Below are positions 8,750-18,050 of a stretch of DNA of 64,000 nt, one piece after another. The translations under genes and the position numbers were made by a program. The notes beneath the pieces are model-generated. The model made no database searches, had not been told where the DNA came from, and saw only the letters and a list, made by a program, of their open reading frames with translations. The stretch lies in the NCBI RefSeq assembly GCF_018129085.1, contig NZ_JAAGBB010000016.1, positions 83,678-147,677 on the forward strand, read 5' to 3'. This DNA is from Plastoroseomonas hellenica (GTDB lineage Bacteria > Pseudomonadota > Alphaproteobacteria > Acetobacterales > Acetobacteraceae). Positions within the stretch are counted from its first letter, which is position 1; each line of letters opens with the position of its first letter.

Positions 8750-10257
8750 TCCTGCTGCTGGCGCTGCCGGCCTGGGCACAGGACGCGGCGCCGCGCTTTC
8801 CGCGCATCGAAGCGGAGCAGGTCCTCACCGATGGCTTTGCCGCGGTGCTGGAGCGCCACCTCACGGAGATCACGCCGCCCGATCTGGTGCTGTGGACGCT
8901 GCGCGGCCTCACGGCACTCGATTCCTCGCTGACGACCGAACTCCGCGACGGGCGGGTCAGCGTCATGGCCGGGGAGCGCGCAGTCCATAGCGAGCCGATG
9001 CCGCCCCGACCCCCGCGCAGCGCGCCGAATGCGCCCGCCCATCGCTCGGCGGCGCCAGGCCTGGCACGGGTGCTCTCGCGGCTCTTCGCCGCTGCCTGGG
9101 ATGCGTCGCCCGCGATCCGCAATGCCGGGGTCGAGCGCCTGCTGCAGGCGGGCTTCGAAGAGCTGTTCAATCAGCTCGATCCCTATAGCCGCTACGTAAC
9201 AGCGGAGGAGGCGGATGCCGCACGGGAGCGGCGGATCGGCCAGAGCGGCCTCGGCTTGCGGCTGGCGGTCGGCCCCCGGCGCAGCGTCGTGCTGGCCACG
9301 GTGACGCCCGAAGGACCGGCGGCGGCGGCACGGCTCAGGCCCGGCGACCGGCTGCTGGAGATCGATGGCGTCGCGGTCTCCGCCGACGACCTGCCGGACG
9401 CCGCGGCGCGGCTGGAGGGACCGTCCGGGCGCGCGGTCACGCTGCTGCTCTTGCGTGGCGGGCGGCGGATCCGGGTCAGCCTGCTGCGCGCCCCAGTACC
9501 GCCCGAGACGGTCACCGCCGAGCGGCGGGACGGTATTCTCTGGCTGCGGCTCTCGGGCTTCTACCAGGGCACCGCCTCGCAACTGGTGCGCGCCATCACC
9601 GATGCGGCCACGGGCGGGCCGCTCCGCGGCTACGTGCTGGATCTGCGCGGCAACCGCGGCGGGCTGCTGCCGCAGGCGGCGGCGGTCGCCGATGTCTTCC
9701 TGCAGTCGGGCGAGATCCTGCGCACCGACGGCCGCCACCCCGACGCCGCGCGCACGCTGCTCGCCTCCGGCCAGGACCTGGCGCATGGCCGGCCGGTGGT
9801 GGTGCTGATCGACGGGCGCACCGCCTCCTCGGCCGAAGTGGTGGCGGCCGCCCTCTCCGACCGCGGCCGCGCCGCGCTGGTCGGCAGCGCGACCACCGGC
9901 AAAGGGCTGGTGCAGCTCTTGGTACCGATGCCGAACCGGGGGGAATTGCTGATTTCCTGGGCGCGGCTGCTGGCGCCGGATGGCTGGCCGATCCAGACCC
10001 TCGGCGTCCTGCCCAACCTCTGCACCAGCCTTGGGTCGGAGGCGGTGGCGACGAGCCTCGCCGCGCTGGCGGCGGAGGAGACGCCGATGGCCGTGCCGCT
10101 GGCCCGGCTCCGCGCCGCGCGCGCCCCGGTGAGCGAGGCCGAGGCCCTGCGCCTGCGCGCGCCCTGCCCCGCGGCGGAGGGGCGTGAGGCGGACCTTGCG
10201 GTCGCGCGGGCGCTGATCGAGAGCCCCGATGCCTACCGCACGGCGCTTCGCCCTTGA
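8575..10257 (+). CDS. S41 family (C-terminal processing-type) peptidase, exported
   Basis: This is a tail-specific protease relative acting in the envelope. A PDZ domain occupies roughly residues 219-306 (LRPGDRLLEIDG). The catalytic dyad is visible as Ser419 in TASSAEVVAAAL and Lys443 in TTGKGLVQ, 24 residues apart as in CtpA enzymes. A signal peptide core, ALALILLLALPAWAQ, is encoded at about 8737-8781 with likely cleavage after AWA. The start is odd: the only ATG, GTG or TTG in frame upstream of the signal peptide is ATG 8575, which overlaps rnr by 175 nt and adds an Arg/Gly-rich leader. A rarer start such as CTG near the signal peptide is possible. The function is solid, the exact start is not. 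Confidence 0.85.
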   Translation: MAARRGQAGAGRSQDGFDLHARPSGRGAAGRGGAAHWRHGLPHHAGRAAGAVARALALILLLALPAWAQDAAPRFPRIEAEQVLTDGFAAVLERHLTEITPPDLVLWTLRGLTALDSSLTTELRDGRVSVMAGERAVHSEPMPPRPPRSAPNAPAHRSAAPGLARVLSRLFAAAWDASPAIRNAGVERLLQAGFEELFNQLDPYSRYVTAEEADAARERRIGQSGLGLRLAVGPRRSVVLATVTPEGPAAAARLRPGDRLLEIDGVAVSADDLPDAAARLEGPSGRAVTLLLLRGGRRIRVSLLRAPVPPETVTAERRDGILWLRLSGFYQGTASQLVRAITDAATGGPLRGYVLDLRGNRGGLLPQAAAVADVFLQSGEILRTDGRHPDAARTLLASGQDLAHGRPVVVLIDGRTASSAEVVAAALSDRGRAALVGSATTGKGLVQLLVPMPNRGELLISWARLLAPDGWPIQTLGVLPNLCTSLGSEAVATSLAALAAEETPMAVPLARLRAARAPVSEAEALRLRAPCPAAEGREADLAVARALIESPDAYRTALRP

Positions 10258-10344
10258 TTTTCGGCGCATTCCCTGTAGGTATCCCGCCCTCTCACAGATT
10301 TCGCCCGCGCCGGCCGATCCGGCCCCGGGTACCGGAGTTGGGTC

Positions 10345-10512
10345 ATGGCCAAGGCAAACACCATTCTGATCAAGCTCGTCAGCAGCGCTGACACGGGCTA
10401 TTTCTACGTCACGAAGAAGAACACCCGGAACATCACGGGCAAGATGGAAAAGCGGAAGTACGACCCCGTGGCCCGCAAGCACGTCGTCTTCCGCGAAGCC
10501 AAGATTAAGTAA
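10345..10512 (+). CDS. rpmG: 50S ribosomal protein L33
   Basis: This 55-residue ORF begins [20 protein letters not shown] and ends REAKIK, matching bacterial ribosomal protein L33 along its whole length. It has no cysteines, so it is the zinc-independent form. Conserved stretches include FYVTKKN and [15 protein letters not shown]33 sits on the large subunit near the E site. The ATG at 10345 follows a GGAGTTGGGTC segment that can act as a ribosome-binding site. It lies 87 nt after the S41 peptidase gene and faces pleD tail to tail; rpmG next to pleD is a familiar alphaproteobacterial arrangement. Confidence 0.97.
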   Translation: MAKANTILIKLVSSADTGYFYVTKKNTRNITGKMEKRKYDPVARKHVVFREAKIK

Positions 10513-10582
10513 TTTTCTGACCTCAAACGCCGGCGCGCGCATCCGCGCGCTTTGGCTTTCGCGCGCCCAGGTAAGTACGGGA

Positions 10583-10713
10583 CGCGACTGATGGTCGCGC
10601 GCGGGGGGCCGCCTTCGCGGCCCCGGGGCATCGCTGCGCTCGCCCCGCAGGATCGGGCGGCGGCCTGCGGCCGCGGGGGCGGGGCGAGCCCCCGACCGGC
10701 TTGGCCGGTGGGA
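10583..10713. terminator. GC-rich hairpin region between convergent rpmG and pleD
   Basis: The stretch between the two convergent genes holds stacked inverted repeats: CGCGAC/GTCGCG at 10583-10599, and a perfect 8-bp stem GGGGCCGC/GCGGCCCC with a CTTC loop at 10605-10624, followed by more GC-rich complementary segments up to the pleD stop. No T-run follows them on either strand, so intrinsic termination is only plausible. I see no gene here. Confidence 0.45.
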
Positions 10714-12084
10714 TCAGGATGCGGCGGGCCAGTCGGACTCCGAGGCTAGTTCCACGCGGTCCCGCCCGTTGCGTTTGGCCCGGTAGAGCGCCGAATCCGC
10801 GGCCCCAATCACCATGTCAGTGGTCTTGGCCGGAAGCGCCAGCGCCGCACCAATGCTCACGGTCACGGTCAGCCGCTGGTCGCCGATGCGGATCGGCATG
10901 TCGGAGACGGCACGGCGCAGCCGGGCAGCGACGCCCATCACTTCCTCCACCGAGCTGGAGGGCAGGACCAGCAGGAATTCCTCCCCGCCATAGCGCGCGA
11001 TGATGTCGGAGGCGCGGATCTGGTCCTGCATCCGCGCCGCGATCTCCCCCAGGACGATGTCGCCGGCGGCATGGCCGAATTGGTCGTTGATCGACTTGAA
11101 GTGATCCACGTCGATCAGCAGCGCGGCCACCCCGGCCGGACTCTTGAGCTGGCCCTCCAGGTGGCGCCGCACGAAACGACGGTTCCGAAGGCCGGTCAGC
11201 GGATCCGTCACCGCCAGCTCGAGCGAGCGGTCGAGGTCCAGGCGCAGCCGCTCCTGGAAACGGCGGCGGCGGATCTGGTTGCGCACCCGCGCACGCAACT
11301 CGTTGGGGTCCACGGGGCGCAACACGTGGTCACTGGCGCCGAGGTCGAAGCCGCGCAGCACCTGCTCATGCTGGGCCGGGTCGGCGATCAGCAGCACCGG
11401 CATGTCCCGCGTCTCCGCCCGAGCGCGCAGGCTGGACGCCAGGCGCAGCCCTTCCGTCTCGGGGCTGCCGAGCGAGAGCAACACGAGGTCGAAGCCGCCG
11501 CCCATGAGGAGGCGCCGCCCCTCCTCCTCGGATTCGCAGGGAAACAGCGACAGCCCGTCCGGCTCCAGGAAGCCGGCCAGCAACCGCGCCTCCTCCGGCT
11601 CCGACCGGAGCAGCAAGGCGCGGGTGCCATGCAGCTCGAGAGCAGGCAGTGCCGGCGGATCCAGCCCGAGCTCCAGGGCCGTCGTCTGACGGAGGCGCCA
11701 GGCATCGGTCACCTGCTTGACCCGCAGCAGGGCCCGCAGGCGCGACAGCAGCATCGCCTCGCTGACGGGCTTCGAGAGGAAATCGTCCGCCCCGGCCTCC
11801 AGCCCGCGCACCCGCTCCTCGGTGTCCACGAGGGCAGTGACCATGACGACGGGAATGTCGAGGGTGACGGGATGGGCCTTCAGGCGCCGACAGGTCTCGA
11901 ACCCATCCATGACCGGCATCATGACGTCCAGCAGGACGACATCGGGGACCCAGCTCAGCGCCAGGACCAGCGCCTCCTCGCCCGAGGCGGCGGTGGCGAC
12001 CTCGAAGAACTCGGCGCGCAGCCGCAACTCCAGCAGGCGGCGATTGGCTGCGACGTCATCGACGACCAGGACGCGCGCTGTCAC
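10714..12084 (-). CDS. pleD: PleD-type response regulator with diguanylate cyclase domain
   Basis: The 456-residue protein has a receiver, a second receiver-like domain and GGDEF, the architecture of Caulobacter PleD, which makes cyclic di-GMP. Receiver 1 carries the phosphoacceptor Asp53 in VVLLDVMMPVMDG and the conserved Lys in LSKPVSE. The second receiver (about 153-270) reads DLVLLSLGSPETEG where the acceptor would be, so it is an adaptor without a phosphorylation site. The cyclase signature GGEEF lies at 366-370, and RASD (357-360) is the RxxD product-inhibition site five residues before it, so allosteric feedback is likely retained. No cognate histidine kinase or DivK is nearby. It probably controls the switch between motile and sessile states. 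Confidence 0.92.
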   Translation of the reverse strand: MTARVLVVDDVAANRRLLELRLRAEFFEVATAASGEEALVLALSWVPDVVLLDVMMPVMDGFETCRRLKAHPVTLDIPVVMVTALVDTEERVRGLEAGADDFLSKPVSEAMLLSRLRALLRVKQVTDAWRLRQTTALELGLDPPALPALELHGTRALLLRSEPEEARLLAGFLEPDGLSLFPCESEEEGRRLLMGGGFDLVLLSLGSPETEGLRLASSLRARAETRDMPVLLIADPAQHEQVLRGFDLGASDHVLRPVDPNELRARVRNQIRRRRFQERLRLDLDRSLELAVTDPLTGLRNRRFVRRHLEGQLKSPAGVAALLIDVDHFKSINDQFGHAAGDIVLGEIAARMQDQIRASDIIARYGGEEFLLVLPSSSVEEVMGVAARLRRAVSDMPIRIGDQRLTVTVSIGAALALPAKTTDMVIGAADSALYRAKRNGRDRVELASESDWPAAS

Positions 12085-12124
12085 CCACGCTCCCCTTTGG
12101 GCGCGGCGCTACCCGGTCCGTCGC

Positions 12125-12448
12125 GGCGCCCTGAAGGGCGCCTATTGGCGACACGCGAATCCATCCGTTCCTGCCCGAATACGGTAAAGCGCGGCGCGCG
12201 GTTCCTTGGCATCGACGGTCATCGTCGCAGCCTCGACCCTGGCGGCCAGGTTGCAGTCTAGCGCAGCCCGTTAACGGTAGCGTGAAAAACAAACCACCCG
12301 GAACAAACCGCCCGGGGACGATGGCGCGCTCCGTGCCGAAGCGCCATCCCCGGGGCGACGTATCCCCAGGCGGTATCGCCTGCGAACCCGGCAAGCCTCC
12401 GCCCATCCAGTGTTTCCAGTTGCATGGGATCTGCCCTAAAGCCCGCCC
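12125..12448. other. Intergenic region 12085-12448 with two hairpins, no gene seen
   Basis: The 364-nt gap between divergent pleD and the SDR gene must hold both promoters. It contains a perfect 8-bp stem GGCGCCCT/AGGGCGCC at 12125-12142. A longer imperfect hairpin spans about 12311-12355, with GGGGACGATGGCGC on one side and GCGCCATCCCC on the other. Between them is a relatively AT-rich segment (about 12268-12305) that could carry promoter elements. I find no convincing ORF, and a small RNA cannot be excluded. Confidence 0.4.
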
Positions 12449-13162
12449 GTGATCGACATCGTCCCGCGCACCGCCATCATCATCGGCGCCTCCTCCGGCA
12501 TCGGCGAGGCGCTGGCACGACGCCTAGCCGCCGAGGGCTGGAGGCTCGGGCTCATGGCACGGCGCCTGGACCGGCTGAATGCGCTCGCCGCGGAGATGAA
12601 CGCGGTCGCCGCCCCGATCGACCTCGACGACGCGGCGGCCGCGCGTCTGGCGCTGTCCGCGCTGATCGACAGGCTGGGCGGTGCTGGGCTCGTCGTGCTG
12701 AGCGCCGGGACCGGCCATCTGAACCCGGCGCTGGACTGGGCGCCCGAGCGGGAGACGATCGCGGTGAACGCGCTCGGCTTCGCCGCGGTCGCGCAGGTCG
12801 CCATGACGCATTTCCTGGCCCGCGGCAGCGGGCACCTGGTCGGCATCTCCTCCGTCGCCAAGCTGCGGGGCAGCGGCGGGGCGCCGGCCTATGCCGCCAG
12901 CAAGGCCTTCGTCTCGACCTATCTCGACGGGCTGCGCGACCTCGCGAAGCGGCGCGGCCTGCCGATCGCGGTGACCGAGATCGCCCCAGGCTTCGTGGAC
13001 ACCGCGATGATGCAGGCCGACCGGCCCTTCTGGGTGGCAACACCTGCCAAGGCGGCTGCCCAGATCCATGCAGCGATCCGGCGCCGCGCGCGCCACGCCT
13101 ATGTCACGCGGCGCTGGGGGCTGATTGGCTTCCTGCTGCGCCGCCTGCCCGCCCCCGGCTGA
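12449..13162 (+). CDS. SDR family NAD(P)-dependent oxidoreductase
   Basis: This 237-residue protein is a classical short-chain dehydrogenase/reductase. The nucleotide-binding motif GASSGIGEALARRL is at residues 12-25, the structural NxxG-type segment appears as LSAGTG, and the active-site Ser and YxxxK are in GISSVAKLRGSGGAPAYAASKAF (cofactor-binding YAASK). The sequence after the active site (ITEIAPGFVDTAMMQ) is the usual PG motif. The substrate cannot be read from the sequence. The start is GTG at 12449, immediately before a short hydrophobic strand; no alternative start gives a complete Rossmann fold. It ends 4 nt before the convergent aminotransferase gene. Confidence 0.9.
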   Translation: MIDIVPRTAIIIGASSGIGEALARRLAAEGWRLGLMARRLDRLNALAAEMNAVAAPIDLDDAAAARLALSALIDRLGGAGLVVLSAGTGHLNPALDWAPERETIAVNALGFAAVAQVAMTHFLARGSGHLVGISSVAKLRGSGGAPAYAASKAFVSTYLDGLRDLAKRRGLPIAVTEIAPGFVDTAMMQADRPFWVATPAKAAAQIHAAIRRRARHAYVTRRWGLIGFLLRRLPAPG

Positions 13163-13166
13163 AGGC

Positions 13167-14351
13167 TCAGGCGTTGCCGCTGAGATAATCGAGCGCCGCC
13201 TGCGCGCCACCCGGACTGTGCGGAACCCCCGCCGCGCGCAGCCCCATCTCGACGCCCGAGAGCGTGCCCATGAGCTGCAGGTCGCCGAAATCGCCGAGGT
13301 GCCCGATGCGGAAGGCACGGTCGTTGAGCTGGCCGAGCCCGTTGCCGAGGCTCATGTTGAAGCGCTCCAGGATGGTGGCGCGCAGCGCATTGGCCGAATG
13401 GCCTTCCGGCAGCCGCACGCAGGTCAGCACCGGGGAGTAGTGGCGCGGGTCCTGGCACTGCACCTCCATCCCCCAATGCCTGACTGCGCGGCGCGTCGCC
13501 TCGGCATGGCGCTCATGGCGGGCAAAGACGTTGTCGAGCCCCTCCTCCAGCAGCATGTCGCAGGCGGTGTCGAGGCCGTAGAGCAGGTTGGTCGCGGGCG
13601 TATAGGGGAAGTAGCCGGTCGCGTTGGCGGCGATCATCGGCTTCCAGTCCCAGAAGCTGCGCGGCAGCTTCGCGCCCTCGCTTGCCTTCAGCGCCTTCTG
13701 GCTGACCGCGTTGAAGGAGAGGCCCGGCGGCAGCATCAGCCCCTTCTGCGAGCCGGAGACGGTGACATCGACGCCCCATTCGTCATGCCGGTAGTCGACC
13801 GAGGCCAAGCCACTGATGGTGTCGACCAGCAGCAGCGCCGGGTGCTTCGCGTCGTCGATCGCGCGGCGCACTTCGGCGATGCGCGAGGTCGCGCCGGTCG
13901 AGGTCTCGTTGTGGACGACCGCCACCGCCTTGATCGCATGCGCGCGGTCGGCCGCCAGCCGCTCGGCGATCTGCTCGACATCGGCGCCGCGGCGCCAGTC
14001 GGTCTTCACGAGATCGGTGACGATGCCGAGACGGCCCGCCATCTCCTGCCAGAGATGCGCGAACCAGCCGGTCTCGCACATCAGCACGCGGTCGCCGGGC
14101 GAGAGCGTGTTGCAGAGCGCCGCTTCCCAGGCGCCGGTGCCAGAGGCCGGGAAGATCACCACCGGCTGCGCGGTCTTGAAAATGGTCTGGATCTTGGCCA
14201 GCACCTGCTTGCCGAGCAGCCCGAAATCGGGGCCGCGGTGATCCATGGTCGGGTTGTCGATGGCACGCAGGATGCGGTCGGGCACGGTGGAGGGCCCGGG
14301 GATCTGCAGGAAATGGCGCCCGGCGACGCGCTTGCTCTCGAAATAGGCCAT
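13167..14351 (-). CDS. sgaA: Serine-glyoxylate aminotransferase (class V PLP enzyme)
   Basis: The 394-residue protein matches serine-glyoxylate/alanine-glyoxylate aminotransferases: FLQIPGPSTVPDRILRA near the N-terminus, PASGTGAWEAAL for phosphate binding, VVHNETSTGA, and the PLP lysine in SGSQKGLMLPPGL. The enzyme converts glyoxylate and serine to glycine and hydroxypyruvate, a step of photorespiration-like C2 salvage and the serine cycle. It diverges from a large FAD/Fe-S dehydrogenase gene, with both starts separated by 141 nt. If that dehydrogenase oxidises a 2-hydroxyacid such as glycolate, the pair would form a short glycolate-to-glycine route; this link is inference. No other serine-cycle gene is visible. 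Confidence 0.92.
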   Translation of the reverse strand: MAYFESKRVAGRHFLQIPGPSTVPDRILRAIDNPTMDHRGPDFGLLGKQVLAKIQTIFKTAQPVVIFPASGTGAWEAALCNTLSPGDRVLMCETGWFAHLWQEMAGRLGIVTDLVKTDWRRGADVEQIAERLAADRAHAIKAVAVVHNETSTGATSRIAEVRRAIDDAKHPALLLVDTISGLASVDYRHDEWGVDVTVSGSQKGLMLPPGLSFNAVSQKALKASEGAKLPRSFWDWKPMIAANATGYFPYTPATNLLYGLDTACDMLLEEGLDNVFARHERHAEATRRAVRHWGMEVQCQDPRHYSPVLTCVRLPEGHSANALRATILERFNMSLGNGLGQLNDRAFRIGHLGDFGDLQLMGTLSGVEMGLRAAGVPHSPGGAQAALDYLSGNA

Positions 14352-14492
14352 GGATCCCTCCGCTTTCGGCGCCTTCTCTAGGCGCTTCCCATGTCATCCG
14401 CCAATGAGTTCGGCTGTTCGGATTGATGAGCATTATAGATCGGACAGCGCGTGCCGCCCTGGCTAGTGTGCGCCCGGAAGGACGCCCGCAGC

Positions 14493-17399
14493 ATGAACGT
14501 GATCACCCCGGAGAAGACCCAGATCGGCGACAGCCGCCTCGCCGCGCGCCTCCGGCGCGAGACCGAGGGCGAGGTGCTGTTCGCCGCCGGCGACCGGGGC
14601 CGCTACGCGACCGATGCCAGCATCTACCAGGTCGAGCCGGTCGGTGTGCTGGTGCCGAAGACCATCGCCGATGTCGAGGCCGCGATGGCGATCTGCCGTG
14701 AGGATGGCGTGCCGGTGCTGCCGCGCGGCGGCGGCACGTCCCAATGCGGGCAGACGGTGAACCGCGCGCTGGTGATCGATTGCAGCAAATACCTGCGCAA
14801 CGTGATCTCCGTGGACTCGGAGCAGCGCATGGCGCGGGTGCAGCCGGGCATCGCGCTCGGCGCGCTGAACGACGCGCTGAAGGCGCAGGGGCTGTTCTTC
14901 CCGGTCGATCCCTCCACCTGGATGCGCTGCACGATCGGCGGCATGGCGGGAAACAACTCCTGCGGCTCGAAATCCATCCGCTACGGGCTGATGGCGGACA
15001 ATGTGCTGGCGATCGACGCGCTGCTGGCGGACGGCTCGCGCTTCGCCTTCGGCGCGCTGCCGGACAATCTCGGCGACGGCGTTCCTGCCCCGGCCGTAGA
15101 GTTGATCCAGCGGCTGCGCGCGCTCGGCGCGCGGGAGGCGGCGGAGATCGCAGCCCGCTTCCCGAAGCAGCTCCGCCGCGTCGGCGGCTACAACCTCGAC
15201 GCGCTGACGCCGGAGGCGCGCGCGGCGGGGCGGGACAACATGGCGCGGCTGCTGGTCGGCAGCGAGGGGACGCTCGCCTTCTCGGCCGCGCTCGACCTGA
15301 AGCTCTGGCCGATCAAGCCGCGCAAGGTGCTCGGCATCTGCCAGTTCCCGACCTTCCGCGCGGCCATGGCCGCGGCGCAGCACCTGGTCACCCTGAACCC
15401 GGAAGCGGTGGAGCTGGTCGATCGCACGATGATCGACCTCGGCCGCTCCATCCCGATCTTCCGCGCGACCATCGACCGCATCGTGATCGGCGAGCCGGAC
15501 AGCCTGCTGATCGTCGAATTCCACGGCGATGACGACGCCGCGCTGCTGCGCGAGCTCGGCCGGCTCGAGGAGATGATGGGCGATCTCGGCTATCCCGGCC
15601 AGGTGGTGCGCGCGACCGAGGCCGGCTTCCAGGCGGCGATCGCCGAGGTGCGGGAGGCCGGCCTCAACATCATGATGAGCATGAAGGGCGACGGGAAGCC
15701 GGTCTCCTTCATCGAGGACACCGCCGTCGACCTCGCCGACCTCGCCGACTACACGGAGCGGCTGAACGAGGTCTTCGCCAGGCACGGCACCAAGGGCACC
15801 TGGTACGCGCATGCCAGCGTCGGCTGTCTGCATGTGCGGCCGGTCCTGAACATGAAGTCCGGCGAGGACGTGTCGAAGATGCGCGTCATCGCCGAGGAAT
15901 GCTTCGCGTTGGTGCGCGAATACAAGGGCAGCCATTCCGGCGAGCATGGCGACGGCATCGTCCGTTCCGAGTTCCATGAGCCGATGTTCGGCAGCCGCAT
16001 CGTGCGCGCCTTCGAGGATGTGAAGGACGCCTTCGATCCCGCGGGCCTGCTGAACCCTGGCCGCGTGGTGCGGCCGCCGCGCATGGATGACCGCACCCTC
16101 TTCCGCTACGGCCCGGGCTACGCCGCCGATCCCAGGGTGACGCCGGCGCTCGATTGGTCGGAGCACCCCGCCGGGCTGCTGGGGGCGGTCGAGATGTGCA
16201 ACAACAACGGTACCTGCCGGAAATTCGATGCCGGCACCATGTGCCCCTCCTTCCGTGCCACGCGCGATGAGCAGCATGTGACGCGCGGCCGCGCCAATAC
16301 GCTGCGCCTCGCGCTCACCGGCCAGCTCGGGGAGGATGGGCTGGCGGGGGATGCGGTGCATGCCGCGCTGAAGCTCTGCGTCTCCTGCAAGGGTTGCCGG
16401 CGCGAATGCCCGACCGGTGTCGACATGGCGCGCTTCAAGATCGAGGCACTGCATGCACGAAGGAAAGTGCATGGCACGCCGCTGAAGGACCGGCTGATCG
16501 CGATGATGCCCCGCTGGGCGCCTTATGCCGCGATGGTACCGCCGCTCGCCAATGCACGGGAATGGATCCCGGGCGCGCGCTGGGCGGCGGAGCGGCTGCT
16601 CGGCTTCGCCAGGGAACGCGCGCTGCCGCGCTTCGCCTGGGGCGCCTTCCATGATGCGGAGCTGCCGGCGCCGAGCGGTGCTGAGGGCGAGGTCATCCTG
16701 CTGCCCGACCTCTTCAACCGCTATTTCGAACCGGAGAATCTCCGCGCCGCCGCGCGTGTGCTGGCCGCGGCAGGCTACCGCGTGGCGGTGGCACGCCCGC
16801 CGCGCGGCACGCGGCCGCTGGATGATGGCCGCACGCTGCTGGCCGCCGGCATGGTCGAGGAAGCCCGCGCCGAGGCGGCGCGCACCATCGCGGCCCTTGC
16901 TCCCTTCCCCGCGACGCCGGTGATCGGCATCGAGCCTTCCTGCCTGATGACGCTGCGCGACGAATTCACCGCCTTGCTGCCCGGCGAGGCGAGCGCCGCC
17001 TTGGCGGCGCGGGCCGAGCTGCTGTCGGAATTCCTCGCGCGCACCAAGGCCGCATTGCCGCTGAAGCGGCTGGAGGCGGTGGCGCATGTGCATGGCCATT
17101 GCCATCAAAAAAGCTTCGGCGCCTTCCCGGCGGCGATCGCGCTGCTGCAGCGCATCCCGGGCCTGACGGTAAAGCCGATCACCTCCTCCTGCTGCGGCAT
17201 GGCCGGCAGCTTCGGCTACGAGGCGGAGAACCTTGTGGCCTCCAAGGCCATGGCGGAGCTCGCGCTGCTGCCGGCGGTGCGGAAGGCGGAGCCGCGTGAC
17301 CTGATCGTGGCCGACGGCACCTCCTGCCGGCACCAGATCGGCGACCTCGCGTCGCGCCAGGCGCTGCATGCCGTGCGCGTGCTGGACATGGCGCTGTGA
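14493..17399 (+). CDS. FAD-linked oxidase fused to Fe-S domain (YdiJ/GlcD-GlcF-like 2-hydroxyacid dehydrogenase)
   Basis: This 968-residue fusion has an N-terminal FAD-binding PCMH domain (VPVLPRGGGTSQCGQ, then CTIGGMAGNNSCGSKS), a C-terminal FAD-oxidase domain, and an iron-sulfur region. A first cysteine cluster (CNNNGTCRKFDAGTMCPSF) starts near residue 568. A 4Fe-4S motif CVSCKGCRRECP is at about 629, and CCG-type motifs (HGHCHQK near 867, SSCCGMAGSFG near 898) follow. The layout matches E. coli YdiJ, which oxidises D-2-hydroxyglutarate, and resembles joined GlcD/GlcF subunits of glycolate oxidase. The substrate is therefore a D-2-hydroxyacid, otherwise undecided. The ATG at 14493 is preferred over an upstream in-frame one at 14451 because it begins the conserved protein. 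The stop overlaps the next start (GTGA). Confidence 0.88.
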   Translation: MNVITPEKTQIGDSRLAARLRRETEGEVLFAAGDRGRYATDASIYQVEPVGVLVPKTIADVEAAMAICREDGVPVLPRGGGTSQCGQTVNRALVIDCSKYLRNVISVDSEQRMARVQPGIALGALNDALKAQGLFFPVDPSTWMRCTIGGMAGNNSCGSKSIRYGLMADNVLAIDALLADGSRFAFGALPDNLGDGVPAPAVELIQRLRALGAREAAEIAARFPKQLRRVGGYNLDALTPEARAAGRDNMARLLVGSEGTLAFSAALDLKLWPIKPRKVLGICQFPTFRAAMAAAQHLVTLNPEAVELVDRTMIDLGRSIPIFRATIDRIVIGEPDSLLIVEFHGDDDAALLRELGRLEEMMGDLGYPGQVVRATEAGFQAAIAEVREAGLNIMMSMKGDGKPVSFIEDTAVDLADLADYTERLNEVFARHGTKGTWYAHASVGCLHVRPVLNMKSGEDVSKMRVIAEECFALVREYKGSHSGEHGDGIVRSEFHEPMFGSRIVRAFEDVKDAFDPAGLLNPGRVVRPPRMDDRTLFRYGPGYAADPRVTPALDWSEHPAGLLGAVEMCNNNGTCRKFDAGTMCPSFRATRDEQHVTRGRANTLRLALTGQLGEDGLAGDAVHAALKLCVSCKGCRRECPTGVDMARFKIEALHARRKVHGTPLKDRLIAMMPRWAPYAAMVPPLANAREWIPGARWAAERLLGFARERALPRFAWGAFHDAELPAPSGAEGEVILLPDLFNRYFEPENLRAAARVLAAAGYRVAVARPPRGTRPLDDGRTLLAAGMVEEARAEAARTIAALAPFPATPVIGIEPSCLMTLRDEFTALLPGEASAALAARAELLSEFLARTKAALPLKRLEAVAHVHGHCHQKSFGAFPAAIALLQRIPGLTVKPITSSCCGMAGSFGYEAENLVASKAMAELALLPAVRKAEPRDLIVADGTSCRHQIGDLASRQALHAVRVLDMAL

Positions 17400-17968
17400 C
17401 GCCGGCCGCTGTCCTCGATTTCTGGTTCGCCGGCGATCGCGAGACCATGCAGGAGCGCTGGTTCCGCCGCGACGACGCCTTCGACGACGCCATCCGCTTG
17501 GGGTTCGGCACGCATCTGCAAGCTGCCGGGAATGGCGCCTTCGACGCCTGGGCGGAGGATGCGCGCGGCGCGCTGGCGCTCACGATCCTGCTCGACCAGT
17601 TCCCGCGCAACCTGCACCGCGGCTCGCCCCTCGCCTTCGCGAGCGATGCCCATGCCCGCGCCGTGGCGCGGCGGGCGGTGTTGGAACGGCAACTCGACCA
17701 GGCTCTGACGCTGACCGAGCGCTGCTTCCTCTACTTGCCCTTCGAGCATTCGGAGGCGATGGCCGACCAGGACATTTCCGTCGCGCTGTTCGAGGGGCTG
17801 CGCGACGATCCGGCGCACCGGGCACCGGGCGGTACCATCGATTACGCTTGGCGCCATCGCGCGGTGATAGGGCGCTTCGGACGCTTTCCGCACCGGAACA
17901 AGGTTCTGGGGCGCGAGGATACGGCGGCGGAGGTGCTCTATCTGAGCCAGCCCGGCAGCGGCTTCTGA
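17396..17968 (+). CDS. DUF924 family protein
   Basis: The 190-residue protein carries the hallmarks of DUF924: an N-terminal VLDFWFAGD, a central LALTILLDQFPRNLHRGSPLAFASD, and FLYLPFEHSE followed by a C-terminal FPHRNKVLGR. It is predicted soluble and alpha-helical with a TPR-like fold; the biochemical role of the family is unknown. The GTG start overlaps the stop of the preceding dehydrogenase by 4 nt, so the two are almost certainly translated together. That coupling is the only functional hint here. Confidence 0.9.
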   Translation: MTPAAVLDFWFAGDRETMQERWFRRDDAFDDAIRLGFGTHLQAAGNGAFDAWAEDARGALALTILLDQFPRNLHRGSPLAFASDAHARAVARRAVLERQLDQALTLTERCFLYLPFEHSEAMADQDISVALFEGLRDDPAHRAPGGTIDYAWRHRAVIGRFGRFPHRNKVLGREDTAAEVLYLSQPGSGF

Positions 17969-18050
17969 CGTCATCAAAGTGCAACCGCCGCGTGCGTGAC
18001 ATTGCGAAGCAGCAATATATATCGTTCCTGCATCAGAACGGGAGCGAGTC

